The notes under the pieces are model-generated. The model did not search any database. It was not told where the DNA came from and worked only from the letters and a program-made list of their open reading frames with translations. A stretch of DNA of 64,000 nt from Lantana camara (Eukaryota; Streptophyta; Magnoliopsida; Lamiales; Verbenaceae). The position numbers and the translations under genes are program-made. The stretch lies in NCBI GenBank assembly GCA_037501455.1, contig CM074856.1:95616001-95680000 (forward strand), in the 5' to 3' direction. Positions 11,835 through 23,326 of this stretch are shown in pieces. Each line of letters begins with the position of its first letter. The stretch's first letter is position 1.

Positions 11835-12596
11835 ATGGCTGGCTACGGTGAGCTTCCACATTCAGATAACATCGAGTGGCTTGATCAGTATGAGCCTCCT
11901 AGGACCTTAGTAGTTACTCGTAGTGGGGGTCCTAGATACTATCCTTGGCAGAGGATTAGGCAGCATAGTCAGGATTCACATCAGGAGGCCTTTCCCGGGT
12001 ATGCCTACCCGAACAGAGCAGTTCACCTATTAGAGGCCGAGAGAGATGCCTACTTTTATGAGTATCAGAGGACCGGTGAGTATCGACTGGAGGCTGAGAG
12101 GAACCGAGAGATGGCTAGACAGACAGCGGTGGATCGAGACCATGCTCGGGACCAGTTAGCCGCATCTCAGATCGCTATCTCCCAGTTAGCATCACGAGTA
12201 GCCGAGCTCGAGGAGGATGTGCTTAGTTTGACTCTGGACCGTGAGGCTTCTATAGTGATTCATGACCAGTACCGAGCCCAGATGAGGAGCCGTTTGGAGG
12301 ATGCACTTCACCTGAACGATACTCAGGTTATGGAGCAGGTTCTGGAGATGCAGCCCGGACCCGCGGTAGCCCATTCCGGCGACAGCGAGGCTTCAGAGGC
12401 TGTAGCCCATCCCGATGATGACGAGGACGAGGAGGAGCCCCAGCAGGACGATGAGATTGGCGAGGATGTTGATGGACTACAGGTTGTTCCCGAGGAGGAG
12501 GACAGTGTTGAGCCCAGTGAGGAGTGGAGTCCTATTAGGGTTCCAGATTCAGACGATACAGTTGACCTCGAGGCAGGTAGTACTACAGAGGATTGA
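11835..12596 (+). CDS. Extra ORF of element A: 253-aa coiled-coil protein with acidic tail
   Basis: I do not recognise the product. It lies between the primer site and gag, on the gag strand. Residues 1-60 are mixed and rich in Tyr/Pro. Residues about 65-165 are rich in Glu, Arg, Ala and Leu and look like a coiled coil (LEAERDAYFYEYQRTGEYRL; LASRVAELEEDVLSLTLD). From about residue 175 the chain is strongly acidic (PDDDEDEEEP, PEEEDS). There are no zinc-finger, protease or polymerase motifs. The start is ATG 11835, 6 nt after an acceptor-like TTTTCTAG|AG (AG at 11827-11828), so it may be reached by splicing from the LTR donor at 9629. The coding stretch is visibly more GC-rich than its flanks. 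E and F have no equivalent between primer site and gag. An extra ORF upstream of gag is known in Ogre/Tat elements, but I know of none established in Tekay-type chromoviruses. Confidence 0.75.
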   Translation: MAGYGELPHSDNIEWLDQYEPPRTLVVTRSGGPRYYPWQRIRQHSQDSHQEAFPGYAYPNRAVHLLEAERDAYFYEYQRTGEYRLEAERNREMARQTAVDRDHARDQLAASQIAISQLASRVAELEEDVLSLTLDREASIVIHDQYRAQMRSRLEDALHLNDTQVMEQVLEMQPGPAVAHSGDSEASEAVAHPDDDEDEEEPQQDDEIGEDVDGLQVVPEEEDSVEPSEEWSPIRVPDSDDTVDLEAGSTTED

Positions 12597-12939
12597 GTTC
12601 AGACCATGGGATACGAGGTACAGTATATAGGATAGTTATCCGGGGGAATGTATATAGCAGACAGTGGAGACACTCCCCATTTTTGCAGCAGTACATAGTA
12701 GCAGCAGCGGACAGTAGCAGCTTTGACTTACTAGGAGTGACAGTACTTATAGGGTGTAACTCGAGGTAGATCGGGTCCACCCCCCTTTTCTTTTTGCTTT
12801 TACTTTTGTAGCTCTTGAAGCATACTAACCGTGATGCATATATATATGACGCATTTTGATCATCTTACACTGTTATTTCATGTTACTTTACCTTTCTGCA
12901 TCATGAGTCTTAGAGTCGCTTCAAGATACCAACAGAACC
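12597..12939 (+). other. Spacer between extra ORF and gag of element A
   Basis: About 340 bp with no sustained reading frame. I see no promoter or structured RNA in it. Confidence 0.6.
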
Positions 12940-13073
12940 GTGAGTACTAATGTTATTTCTTTTTGCACTTTATGTTTGATGATTGATGTTATTTGGTGAT
13001 TATTGTTCTGAAATGATCTTTGAGACATTCTTACCCCACATGCATTATATTTCTTATGTGATTGTAATTTCAG
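12940..13073 (+). other. Candidate 134-nt intron before gag of element A
   Basis: Starts GTGAGT (12940), followed by a branch-like TACTAAT, is T-rich throughout, and ends TAATTTCAG (13071-13073), 8 nt before the gag ATG at 13082. Length and composition fit a plant intron. The same acceptor position is used by eye in E (TTTCAG|GATGCC) and D (TGTAG|GATGCC). This is inference from sequence signals only. Confidence 0.45.
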
Positions 13074-13081
13074 CATTCACA

Positions 13082-16000
13082 ATGCCTCAACGAAGAACAA
13101 CACGAAACAACTCCCCATCACCACAAGATCCACCCGGACACCCCGAACTTGTAGAAGCCTTAAGGCAATTCGTTCGAACATGTACACCTGGGAATAACCC
13201 TACCAACGAGCGATCCCTAGAAAGGTTTCTCCGAATGAATCCCCCAAAATTCTTTGGAGAACCTAACGACCTGAAGGCTGAAAACTGGATAGCCAGTTTG
13301 GAAAAGATTTATGAGGCCATGGATATATTTCCCGAGGAACGGGAACGAGTGCAGTATGCGGCCTTTCTCTTAGAAGGACCCGCTTTGAGTTGGTGGAAAC
13401 ACGTCAAGCTAACCTGGATAGAAGACCACACTGATTACAGTTGGACGGAGCTTGTGAAGGAATTTCAGAATAAGTATATTCCTCAAGTGATAAGGGACAC
13501 TAGAGAGGCTGAATTCATGACTTTAACACAGGGTTATATGTCAGTAGCAGAATACGAGGCAAAGTTTGTGAGGTTAATTCAGTATGCTCCACATATTTTG
13601 AATGATGAACGAAGGAAGACCAAGCGATTCATTGATGGATTGAAGCCAGACCTTCGATGGGCTTTAGCTTCATTAGATATTGAAACTTATAACAAGGCAG
13701 TCGATAAAGCCCTAAAGACCGAAGCAGCTCACAAGAATATTCGTCTGGCAGCTAATCGCCCTGGTCCCCCTCCAAATAAGCCCTCTCAAGGAATGAAACG
13801 ACCCGCTGGACCATCTAACCAGAAATTTGGGAAGAAACCCACACTAGCCCAGCAAAAGCCTAAGTCAGTTCCGTCCAATTCACAAGAGGAGATCACTTGT
13901 GAATATTGTCACAAACCGGGACATACTGAACAAGACTGTCGAAAGAAAGCTGGCACATGTTTATGGTGTGGAGACCCTAATCACCAGTTTAATACATGCC
14001 CAAAGAGACCGGGATCTAAGGAAAAGGAAAAGACTGTGGGAAAATCTGGAAAGCCACTTGTCAAAGGAAAAGCTTACGCGTTGGAAGGAAACGAGGATCC
14101 AAACCCTTCGGATGTCGTGGAAGGTACGGTACACATCCTAAACATGCCAGTTAAGGTCTTATATGACCCTGGTGCCACGCATTCATTCATTGCATCCAAT
14201 TTATGTGCGCGTTTAAATTTTCCACTTGAATGCTCATCATATAATTTCGAGATAAGTTCCCCTTTGGGAGCTTGTTTAATAACGGATCGAGTATATAAAC
14301 GCTGCCCTATACAAATCGGTGATCGTTACTACCCGATGGATCTCATCGAACTTCCGATAACAAGATATGGAATTATTCTGGGAATGGATTGGCTCTACAA
14401 TTACCATGCTAAGTTGGATTGTTTCAAGAAAGAAATCATCTTAGGACAAGATGAAAGTAGGATTCTTAAAGACAAGAGATCCGTGGCAATCATTTCTATG
14501 ACAGAAGCTAAGAAGTTGGTTCAGAAGGGAGCTACAGGGTTCGTTGCCTATCTTCTAAATAGGCCAAAGGACCAGCTTAAGGTTAAGGAGGTAGAAGTGG
14601 TAAATGAGTTTCTCGACGTTTTCCCAGAACATCTAAACTCGCTACCACCAGATCGCGAGTTAGAATTTGTAATCAATACGATCCCTGGGGCAGAGCCTTT
14701 CTCTAAAACCCCTTATCGGATGGCCCCAGCCGAACTTCAGGAGTTGAGAAAACAACTTTATGATTTGGTTGAATCAAGATATATCCGTCCCAGTACATCA
14801 CCTTGGGGAGCACCAGTGTTGTTTGTAAAGAAGAAAGATGGGACATTACGGATGTGCATCGATTACCGAGAACTTAACCGAATGACCATAAAAAACAAAT
14901 ACCCTCTACCCCATATAGAGGAGTTATTTGATGTCCTTCAAGGATCTCGAGTCTATTCTAAGTTAGACTTAAGGCAAGGGTATTATCAATTAAAGATTAG
15001 GGAGGAAGATATCCCTAAAACAGCTTTCAATACCCGCTATGGACATTTTGAATTCATAGTAATGCCTTTTGGATTGACCAATGCACCTGCTGCATTCATG
15101 GACATGATGCACCGGATATTCCGACCATGTCTGGATAAATTTGTGGTCATATTCATCGATGACATACTGGTATTTTCCAAAACGCCAGAGGAACATGCTG
15201 AACATCTCCGCATAGTGTTAAGTACTTTGCGAGATCATAAGCTATATGCTAAGTTCAGTAAATGTGAGTTCTGGATAGAAAAAGTTGCATTCCTCGGACA
15301 TATAATCTCGGGATCAGGTGTTGAGGTAGATCCTTCGAAGATTGAAGCAATTACAAATTGGAAAATACCAAGGAATCCATCAGAGGTGAGAAGTTTCCTA
15401 GGACTTGCAGGCTATTATCGCAGATTTGTAAAGGACTTCTCTAAGATAGCCGCGCCTCTTACAAAGTTAACAAAGAAGGAAAGAAAGTTTGAATGGAATG
15501 AACAATGCGAACAAAGTTTTCAAGAATTAAAGCAACGATTGACATCTGCACCAGTACTAACCTTGCCTGAAGGGAAGGAAGGTTACACAGTTTATACCGA
15601 TGCCTCTAAAGAAGGGCTAGGTTGTGTATTGATGCAGTACGGAAAAGTTATAGCCTATGCCTCAAGAAAGCTCAAACCTCATGAGGAAAACTACCCTACT
15701 CATGACTTGGAATTAGCAGCAATTGTGTTTGCGCTTATCAAGTGGAGACATTATCTTTACGGGGTTACTTTTGAAATTTTCACTGATCACAAGAGCCTAC
15801 GGTATCTTTTTACTCAAAAAGAGTTAAATATGAGGCAAAGGAGATGGATGGAATTTCTGGAAGATTACGACTGTGTAATCCAGTACCATCCAGGAAAAGC
15901 TAACGTAGTGGCTGATGCTCTAAGTCGGAAATCAAGCTTAGCATCACTCTCAAGGAAGCCTTCAAGTAACCCACGAAAATCGGTGAAAGTAATCTCACGA

Positions 16001-17491
16001 GCTCGATTAGCAAATTTAGTGGTATTGCCGCCACTAAAGGAAAAGATAAAAGAAGCTCAGGCTCAGGATGAATGGATTCAGAAATGTCTCAAATCCAAAG
16101 AAAAGGATCTTGAAGAAAAATTCAAAACTGATAATCAAGGGATTTTGAGATACAAGGATCGGGTCTGCGTGCCTAATGTCATTCGAAAGGAAATATTGGA
16201 CGAGGCACACAAAACTCGTTACTCGATACATCCCGGAGGAACTAAGATGTATCAAGACCTCAAGAAACATTTCTGGTGGAACGGCATGAAAAGAGACATA
16301 GCCAATTACATCAAGAAATGTCTAACTTGTCAACGAGTTAAAGCAAAACATCAGAGACCTGGAGGATTGTTGCAACCATTATCTATCCCTACTTGGAAAT
16401 GGGATCAGGTAACCATGGATTTTGTTTATGGATTACCCAAGGTTAAAGGAGGATTCGATGGTATTTGGGTTGTCATCGATAGATTAACAAAATCCGCACA
16501 TTTCTTACCTGTCAAAGCAACTGATAAAGTTAACTCGCTAGCCAAGCTCTATCAAAAGGAAATTATTCGGTTGCATGGAGTACCTCTTGGAATAGTTTCA
16601 GACAGGGACCCAAAGTTCACTTCACAACTTTGGCAAAACATTCAAGAAATGATGGGTACCAAGTTAAACTTCAGCACAGCAGCACATCCTCAGACCGACG
16701 GGCAATCTGAAAGAACCATCCGATACCTGGAAGATATGTTAAGGGCTTGTGCCTTAGATTTCCAAGATAATTGGAAGGATTGCCTACCTCTTGTGGAGTT
16801 TGCATACAACAACAGCTATCAAGCTTCTATCCAAGCTGCACCTTACGAGGCTTTATATGGAAGAAAATGTAGATCTCCACTATACTGGGATATGGATGAA
16901 ACCAAGGAAATTAAAAGGAAACCCCGAGGGAATATTGCTAAAAGATGGGTGGAAGAAGCAACAGAGAAAGTTGAAATCATCAAGCAGAAAATGAAAGCTG
17001 CCCAAGATCGGCAGAAAAGTTATGCTGATAATCGAAGAAGGGACATAGAATTCGCAGTGAGTGAAAAGGTATTCTTGAAAGCATCTCCAAGAAAAGGGTT
17101 TACACGAATTGGGAAAGGAGGAAAGCTAAACCCTCGATATATAGGACCTTTTGAGATACTGGAACGTATTGGTCCAACAGCCTATCGCCTAGACCTACCA
17201 GCAAGTCTTACTGGGATACATAACGTATTCCATGTGTCCCAACTCCGAAAATACTTTGCTGATGATTCACATATCCTACCTGTTGAAGAAGTACCACTAG
17301 AACCCGACCTTACTTATGAAGTAAAACCAATCAGAATCTTGGATAGGAAATTCCAAGAATTAAGGAACAGAAAAATTCCCCTCGTTAGAATCTTATGGAA
17401 AAGAAATGGTACAGAAGAACAGACTTGGGAAACAGAGGAAAAGATGTTGAAACATTATCCAGGGCTGTTCAAGGACAGTAATAGAATCTGA
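13082..17491 (+). CDS. gag-pol: Gag-Pol polyprotein of element A (1469 aa, intact)
   Basis: A single uninterrupted frame encodes the capsid and all enzymes for reverse transcription and integration. Order: Gag; two CCHC knuckles at residues 273-286 ([14 protein letters not shown]) and 293-306 ([14 protein letters not shown]); aspartic protease with DPGATHS (D362); reverse transcriptase with FIDD at 691-694; RNase H (TDAS, D840); integrase with an HHCC zinc finger and catalytic D1113, D1174, E1210 (35 residues between the last two, as expected); a GPF-type motif (RYIGPFEIL); and a C-terminal chromodomain (about 1416-1465). I start at ATG 13082 (MPQRRTTRN), because the MPxR start is shared by D, E and F. 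The frame extends up to 12983, but those 33 codons fall in the candidate intron. The stop TGA lies inside the pre-PPT hairpin. Confidence 0.95.
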   Translation: MPQRRTTRNNSPSPQDPPGHPELVEALRQFVRTCTPGNNPTNERSLERFLRMNPPKFFGEPNDLKAENWIASLEKIYEAMDIFPEERERVQYAAFLLEGPALSWWKHVKLTWIEDHTDYSWTELVKEFQNKYIPQVIRDTREAEFMTLTQGYMSVAEYEAKFVRLIQYAPHILNDERRKTKRFIDGLKPDLRWALASLDIETYNKAVDKALKTEAAHKNIRLAANRPGPPPNKPSQGMKRPAGPSNQKFGKKPTLAQQKPKSVPSNSQEEITCEYCHKPGHTEQDCRKKAGTCLWCGDPNHQFNTCPKRPGSKEKEKTVGKSGKPLVKGKAYALEGNEDPNPSDVVEGTVHILNMPVKVLYDPGATHSFIASNLCARLNFPLECSSYNFEISSPLGACLITDRVYKRCPIQIGDRYYPMDLIELPITRYGIILGMDWLYNYHAKLDCFKKEIILGQDESRILKDKRSVAIISMTEAKKLVQKGATGFVAYLLNRPKDQLKVKEVEVVNEFLDVFPEHLNSLPPDRELEFVINTIPGAEPFSKTPYRMAPAELQELRKQLYDLVESRYIRPSTSPWGAPVLFVKKKDGTLRMCIDYRELNRMTIKNKYPLPHIEELFDVLQGSRVYSKLDLRQGYYQLKIREEDIPKTAFNTRYGHFEFIVMPFGLTNAPAAFMDMMHRIFRPCLDKFVVIFIDDILVFSKTPEEHAEHLRIVLSTLRDHKLYAKFSKCEFWIEKVAFLGHIISGSGVEVDPSKIEAITNWKIPRNPSEVRSFLGLAGYYRRFVKDFSKIAAPLTKLTKKERKFEWNEQCEQSFQELKQRLTSAPVLTLPEGKEGYTVYTDASKEGLGCVLMQYGKVIAYASRKLKPHEENYPTHDLELAAIVFALIKWRHYLYGVTFEIFTDHKSLRYLFTQKELNMRQRRWMEFLEDYDCVIQYHPGKANVVADALSRKSSLASLSRKPSSNPRKSVKVISRARLANLVVLPPLKEKIKEAQAQDEWIQKCLKSKEKDLEEKFKTDNQGILRYKDRVCVPNVIRKEILDEAHKTRYSIHPGGTKMYQDLKKHFWWNGMKRDIANYIKKCLTCQRVKAKHQRPGGLLQPLSIPTWKWDQVTMDFVYGLPKVKGGFDGIWVVIDRLTKSAHFLPVKATDKVNSLAKLYQKEIIRLHGVPLGIVSDRDPKFTSQLWQNIQEMMGTKLNFSTAAHPQTDGQSERTIRYLEDMLRACALDFQDNWKDCLPLVEFAYNNSYQASIQAAPYEALYGRKCRSPLYWDMDETKEIKRKPRGNIAKRWVEEATEKVEIIKQKMKAAQDRQKSYADNRRRDIEFAVSEKVFLKASPRKGFTRIGKGGKLNPRYIGPFEILERIGPTAYRLDLPASLTGIHNVFHVSQLRKYFADDSHILPVEEVPLEPDLTYEVKPIRILDRKFQELRNRKIPLVRILWKRNGTEEQTWETEEKMLKHYPGLFKDSNRI

Positions 17492-17501
17492 GGACAGATT
17501 C
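17484..17501 (+). other. Pre-polypurine hairpin of element A, overlapping the gag-pol stop
   Basis: GAATCTG-AGGA-CAGATTC, a perfect 7-bp stem. The stop codon (17489-17491) occupies the stem-loop junction. It differs from the C-element stem GAATCCG/CGGATTC by a paired change. Confidence 0.8.
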
Positions 17502-17505
17502 TTTT

Positions 17506-17517
17506 AAAGGGGGGAAG
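17506..17517 (+). promoter_or_regulatory. Polypurine tract of element A
   Basis: AAAGGGGGGAAG, 2 nt before the 3' LTR. Plus-strand primer. Confidence 0.9.
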
Positions 17518-17519
17518 AT

Positions 17520-20500
17520 TGTAACAGCCCGACTCAGGGCCAAGTTGAGAAAGGTAAGTAAAGGGTAACTCAGGAAGCATTTATAATCTCGATCCTTAAT
17601 AATTCACTTCATGCATTGCATTTTATGTGACTTATATGTTTTTAGATGTTATAATTAAATGATCGTCAATTTAATTCTTTTCTCCATCTAATTTGTACTT
17701 TGAAACTCTTTTCATAAAATCCTAGAATTCTAGTATTCATTCCTTTCTAGCACCTAAAACCCCTTCATATACTTCAAAACCCATTCCTACAGTTTTAGGT
17801 TGGAAATTACGAAAATACCCCTATAGCTCAAAAATATTCCTACATTTTCCGAAACACTTTCACTACCCAATATTTTAACCAAAAGAATCCTCACATTATT
17901 TCGAGGATCGTGATACTCTCCGTAAACCACAATTCTCATCTTAACTCCCGTAGTATCAAAAACCGGCAAAAACCCTAGCTTATGATTCGATCATCAATAA
18001 AACCTTATTCACCTACCTTTTGATATTCAAAATTATAACCAAAACGACCCTCAAATTATTTCATGAATTTTCATGCATTTACCAAAAACTCGATTTCTCC
18101 CATAACATATTTATAAATATTTTCCTATTTAAAAATCATCATTTTATTTTAAAACAATTAGCTTTTGATCAATAGTCGAAATTATACTTAAAACGATCCT
18201 TGAATTTTCCTCTACATTATAGTGATTTTTCCAAACTCTAAACTTTATCATAGCTTCGTTTATATAATTTTCTTATGATTTTCATCATCTTTAGTATTCA
18301 TAAATTATAAACAAAAACTCCAAATATTTCATATTTATAATCAAAACGAAGCTCACTTTTCACTCATTCTATTATTAATTCACTACATCAAAATTTTATC
18401 TCTCGACTCTTGAATAAATTTTATATTATTTTTACATTTATTTTTAATCAAAATGACATCATCCATGACCTCATGGTCTTCTAGAAGAATTAAACAAATG
18501 AGCATAATTTCTCCACATTTCCTAGTTAATTACCAAGCATTTGTTCATGAAATAATTTATCCACATCTCCAACTTAATTACCAAGCATTTGTTGAAATAT
18601 TAGGCAACCACATCTCCCATAAACTTTTATTTATTGCTTAGAAGCCCCTCATGACTACCTATAAATACCCCCCTTAAGCCTCATTTATACCTCACAATTC
18701 AACACACAAAATCACTCTCTCCCTCTCCATTCTCACGCCACTACCCTCTCTCTCTCTACAAGGTATGTTTTCTTCTATTATTTCATGTTTTATATAATGT
18801 TCATAGTATAATAATATTAGTAGCATGTCTAGAATTAATTAAATTATGCTTTAGGAATTTATTTTATGAAATATGTGCATAATTGTTAGTTTAAATAACA
18901 ATGTGTGTACATTATGGAATTTTATTTAATTAAATGCATGAATTATGATATGATATAATGTGCTTATGTATTTAAATGCTTATGATCTTGTTTGAATAAA
19001 TTCATGCCTATAGTAATTCATTTAGAATTATTTTCCATAGAAAGTACATATATTTTGCTATATTATGCTTTAATCTTATGTTATGAATATGAATGTGATA
19101 GAACATGTTACACACCCTCTTTGAATATTCAAATGAGCTTAAGAACATGATCATAATGTTCTTGGATGAGTGTGTGTGCATGTGTGTGCCGTGAGTTATA
19201 TATATGTGTGTATGAGTTTGATTTTGTGTTATAAAGTGTTTAATTCATATGAAATTGAATAGTAAATGTTTTTAATAGTAATTTTGACTTTTTGGTCAAC
19301 TAAAATACCCTTTATTTCGAAATTATTTCAAAAATAATTATAAAATAAGTTTTGGAATTTTTGAAGAAATAATTTTCCCAAATTTTCCAAAAATCAATAA
19401 ACTATGTAATATTTTTCAAAAGGTAACCTACATTGTCAAATTAAACCTTGAATTTCATTTCAAACCTTACAATTAGAATTATAGTATGGTTAATAAATAT
19501 TTTATTAGCTAAAGATCCCATAAACCCTGAATTTATTAATTAAACGGGTGAATTTAGGGTTTACCGGGAAATCCTTAACATATTACATAATGTGTACTTT
19601 CTATAATTATTTCATTGTGATATTGTGTGCAACTAGATTAATTAGGAACTAAGAACTTAGTTCTAAGTCAGTAGTAGTTATTACTTTCAGGCGAACATAG
19701 GATCGAAGAGTGGAATCCTCACAGTTCCACTTAAGTCTCGATACCGGTGAGGGTTTTAAATCTTTTCAACTGAAATCATGATAAAATACTTTACTTTATT
19801 TTCTTGAATTTCCTTTCAAGTTATTCTTCCCTTTATGGAAAAATAATTCTTGTTAAATATTGAAAACATACATTTACCCGAAAAGTACTTAGTACTTTCT
19901 TACGGGTAAATATTCTCGTCTTGCAAGTAAAAATTATTGTTTTTCCTATGGGCCCGGTGGTATTGGTAGAAGTAGTAGTCCGGGAGGCACGGGCCGAGGT
20001 CTACTATTATACCAGCCGCCAACTAGATCTTGGTGGTGGTCTAACTGGAGGTTAGTTATTCCACACCAAGTGACGGGAAAAGGTACGCCCCTCCCACAAT
20101 CTTGTTCATCGTCACTAGGGCTTGCAACCCTACGTGACACCGGAGAAAGAAGGATGGTACTCTCGTATTTGTTTTATTAAGTACCGGCACCTTGATCAGT
20201 GTCGTTACTATTTTTCTCGGATTTTACGGAGTTAAGGTTGGAGACGCCTAGCTTGCGGGCATAAAAATCATTTTCAAAACGGTTCATAAAGTTTCTAAAG
20301 TATAGCCTATATTCCCCCTACTCCTATTTTAACCAAATATGAACCGGATATTATTGTCATATACTTATTTGTTATTATATAGTATATACATTTCAAACCA
20401 AGACTTTCTTGGTCAAAACATTTTCAAAAATCTTACTTACAATCATAACCCTCAAACCCCCCATCACTTAGTCATTTTGACTAACCCTCCTACTCTTTTA

Positions 20501-20846
20501 ATTCATGGTTTCAGGAATCGTTACAGCGACGCCTTAGAGGTATCTTGAAGCTTTAAGGTGTCACTTTCCAGTCAATTAGAGTAATCACGAGTGCATGTAC
20601 ATCTTACAATAAGCACTTTTCTCTAAAGTCAGAACTTTTGTTGTAAATATTTATCCAACTTAATAATATGTGCTTTGCTATGTATCGTCCCCTTTTAATT
20701 GTTTAAGTTTATTTCCGTTGCAATTAAATTTCATACTCTGGTATTGTATAGTCTTGTCCGTTCGCCGGAGTATTTCTCGAGTGCTAGGTCTCACATCCAC
20801 TCGGGAAGTACAACGGTGCGGGGTTGTAGTGTTAAGGGGCGCTACA
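17520..20846 (+). mobile_element. Element A 3' LTR
   Basis: 3327 bp, the same length as the 5' LTR and about 99.5% identical by eye. It is followed by the TSD copy gtgct (20847-20851). Confidence 0.95.
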
Positions 20847-20851
20847 GTGCT

Positions 20852-21084
20852 GGACTGGTCTTCGGGCCGGTGGTTGTCCGTCCAACCACAAGAAGAACAA
20901 AGGCCTATCGTGTGCATGTGTTCTCCTGGCCAGGTTCTCCTTAGAGAGGGCGCAGGACTGGTCTTAGAGCCGGTGGTTGTCCGTCCAACCACAGGAGAAA
21001 TAACCCATCGTGTTACAAGCAAGCCATGTAGTGATTGCATGATTTCCATTCCATGAACGTGTTATATGACTACACTATTGCATG
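20852..21084 (+). mobile_element. Solo LTR B, segment 2 (tandem repeat copies 2-3)
   Basis: Resumes B immediately after A's duplicated target site. 20852-20919 completes repeat unit 2, and unit 3 runs from 20920 to about 21010. It ends at the TSD gcatg (21080-21084) of A'. The 128-aa open frame starting at 20670 is a chimera across the A/B junction and is not a gene. Confidence 0.85.
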
Positions 21085-23326
21085 TGTAACAGCCCGAAAC
21101 AGGGGCAAGTTGAAAATTACGAAAATACCCCTACAGCTCAAAAATATTCCTACATTTCCCGAAACACTTTCACTACCCAATATTCTAACCAAAAGAATCC
21201 TCACATTATTTCGAGGATCGTGATACTCTCCATAAACCATAATTCCCATCCTAACTCCCGTAGTATCAAAAACTGGCAAAAACCCTAGCTTATGATTCGA
21301 TCATCAATAAATCCCTACTCATCTACCTTTTGATATCCAAAATTATAACTAAAACGATCCTTAAATTATTTTATGAATTTTCATGCATTTGCCAAAAACT
21401 CGATCTCACCATAGCATATTTTATAAATATTTTCCTTTCTAAAAATCATCATTTTATTTTGAACAAATTAGCTCTTATTCAATAGTCGAAATTATACTTG
21501 AAACGATCCTTGAAGTTTTCTCTACATTATAGTGATTTTTCCCAACTTTAAACTCTATCATAGCTTCGTTGATATAATTTTCCTATGATTTTCATCATCT
21601 TTAATATTTATAATTTATAAACAAAAACCCTAAATATTCCACATTTAGAATCAAAACGAAGCTCGTTTTTCACTCATTCTTTCATTAATTCACTACTTCA
21701 AGCTTTTACCTCTCGACTCTTGAATAAATTTTATATCATTTTACATTTATTTTTATTCAAGATGACATCATCCATGACCACATGGTCTTCTAGAAGGATT
21801 AAACAAATGAGCATAATTTCTCCACATTTCCTAACTAATTACCTAGCATTTGTTCATAATGTAATTTAACCACATCTCCAAAATAATCACCAAGCATTTG
21901 TATGAATTAGGAGACATCCACATCTTCCATAAACTTTCATTTATTGCTTAGAGACCCCTCATGACTACCTATAAATACCCCCCTCAAGCCTCATTTATAA
22001 CTCACAAATCAACACACAAAATCACTCTCTTCTCTCCCCAATACTCGCGCCACTTTCTCCCCTCTCTCTGTAAGGTATGTTTCCTTCTATTATTTCATGC
22101 TTTATATTATGTTCTTAGTATAATAATAATAGTAGCATGTCTAGGATTCATTAAATTATGCTTTAGGAATTTTATTTTATGAAATATGTGCATAATTGTT
22201 AGTTAAATACAATGTGTGTACATTATGGAATTTTATTTAATTAAATGCATGAATTATGATATGATATAATGTGAGTATGTATTTAAATGATTATGATCTT
22301 GTTTGATTAAATTAATGCCTATAATAATTTATTTAGAATTATTTTTCATAGAAAGTTTATATATTTTGCTATATTATGCTTCAAATCTTATGTTATGAAT
22401 ACGAATATAATCAAGCATGTGTAGAACATTTTATGAATACTTGAAGATTTGAATAAATTCATGTTTAGGAATTTGTTTATGAATCATATTTCATGAAAAG
22501 TTTATATATTATGCTCATTTATTCTTTAATCTTATGTTATGACTATGAATTTGATCAAGAATGCCTAGAACATCTTATGGATATTCAAACATGATGAAGA
22601 ACATGTTCTTGATGTTCTTGAAATATGTGTGTACCGTGTGCTAGTGTGTGTAAGTGTGTGTTTGATTTTATGTTTAAAAGTATTTAATCCCCTATGTTTA
22701 AATAGTAACCGTTTTTCAATAGTAACTTTGACTTTTGACTTTAAATATGAATTTTGACCAATAATATCATGTAGTAATTTCAAGAATTAATATAAAATAA
22801 AAATTGGTTTTATTTAAGAAAGGACTTTTGTCTAACGATTTCAAAATCGGGGATTAAATAACGTTTTCAAAATCGGGTTCACCTTTATTAAAAATAAACC
22901 TTAATTTGGATTTATAAATTGAATAAGAATTTCTTAGTCAATTCGGTTGTATGAATTTGGTATCAGTGTGTTTTATAATAATATTTCAATTCTAGATTAC
23001 CGAATTTCCTGTACCTTACCGTTACTCCTTGTTATAACATGCCTTAATTGTACTCATTCAAGTATCGCATTAGTATAGAAAGAACTAGTTCTCTAAGTCC
23101 CTAGTAGTTCACTACTTTCAGGAACTAGGTCTGGACAGTGGAACCCCGAATACTTTACTTGATTCCGTATCATAGCAGGTGAGGTTAAAATATTTTCAAC
23201 TGGGATCATGAGTCTACATATAAAATATTTTATTATTTATCCTAATAAGGATTCAGTCTTATTTTCCCTAACTATAGTATTATCCCCTTTCTGGGAAATA
23301 TCTGATATAAGGATATCTATTATCCT
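21085..23326 (+). mobile_element. Solo LTR A' (family A), segment 1
   Basis: Starts TGTAACAGCCCGAAACAG. It is related to A's LTR but visibly diverged. It lacks about 270 bp near the LTR start and carries an extra related stretch at about 22380-22560. The TATA box at 21970-21977 is conserved. It is interrupted after the TSD atcct (23322-23326) by element C and resumes at 33078. The two parts total about 3.28 kb, and flanking gcatg copies (21080-21084, 34116-34120) show a complete solo LTR. Confidence 0.88.

Larger units (their letters stand above)
8386..20846 (+). mobile_element. Element A: intact full-length Ty3/gypsy chromovirus (Tekay/Del-like)
   Basis: Complete element of 12,461 bp: two 3327-bp LTRs (TGTAACAG...GCTACA), an initiator-Met-tRNA primer site, an extra ORF, an uninterrupted gag-pol with C-terminal chromodomain, and a polypurine tract. 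The target-site duplication is gcgct (8381-8385) / gtgct (20847-20851), one mismatch. It sits in the middle unit of a tandem repeat inside solo LTR B. By eye the LTRs differ at about 15 sites (mostly C/T and A/G), near 0.45%. With a commonly used LTR rate of 1.3e-8 per site per year this is roughly 0.2 million years or less. It appears coding-competent. Confidence 0.95.

Noticed and set aside
12983..13081. N-terminal 33 codons of the long gag-pol frame
   Set aside because: They lie in a likely intron, and the MPxR start at 13082 is the one conserved in D, E and F.
20670..21056. 128-codon frame and its antisense partner
   Set aside because: It spans the junction of A's 3' LTR and solo LTR B, a chimera created by insertion.
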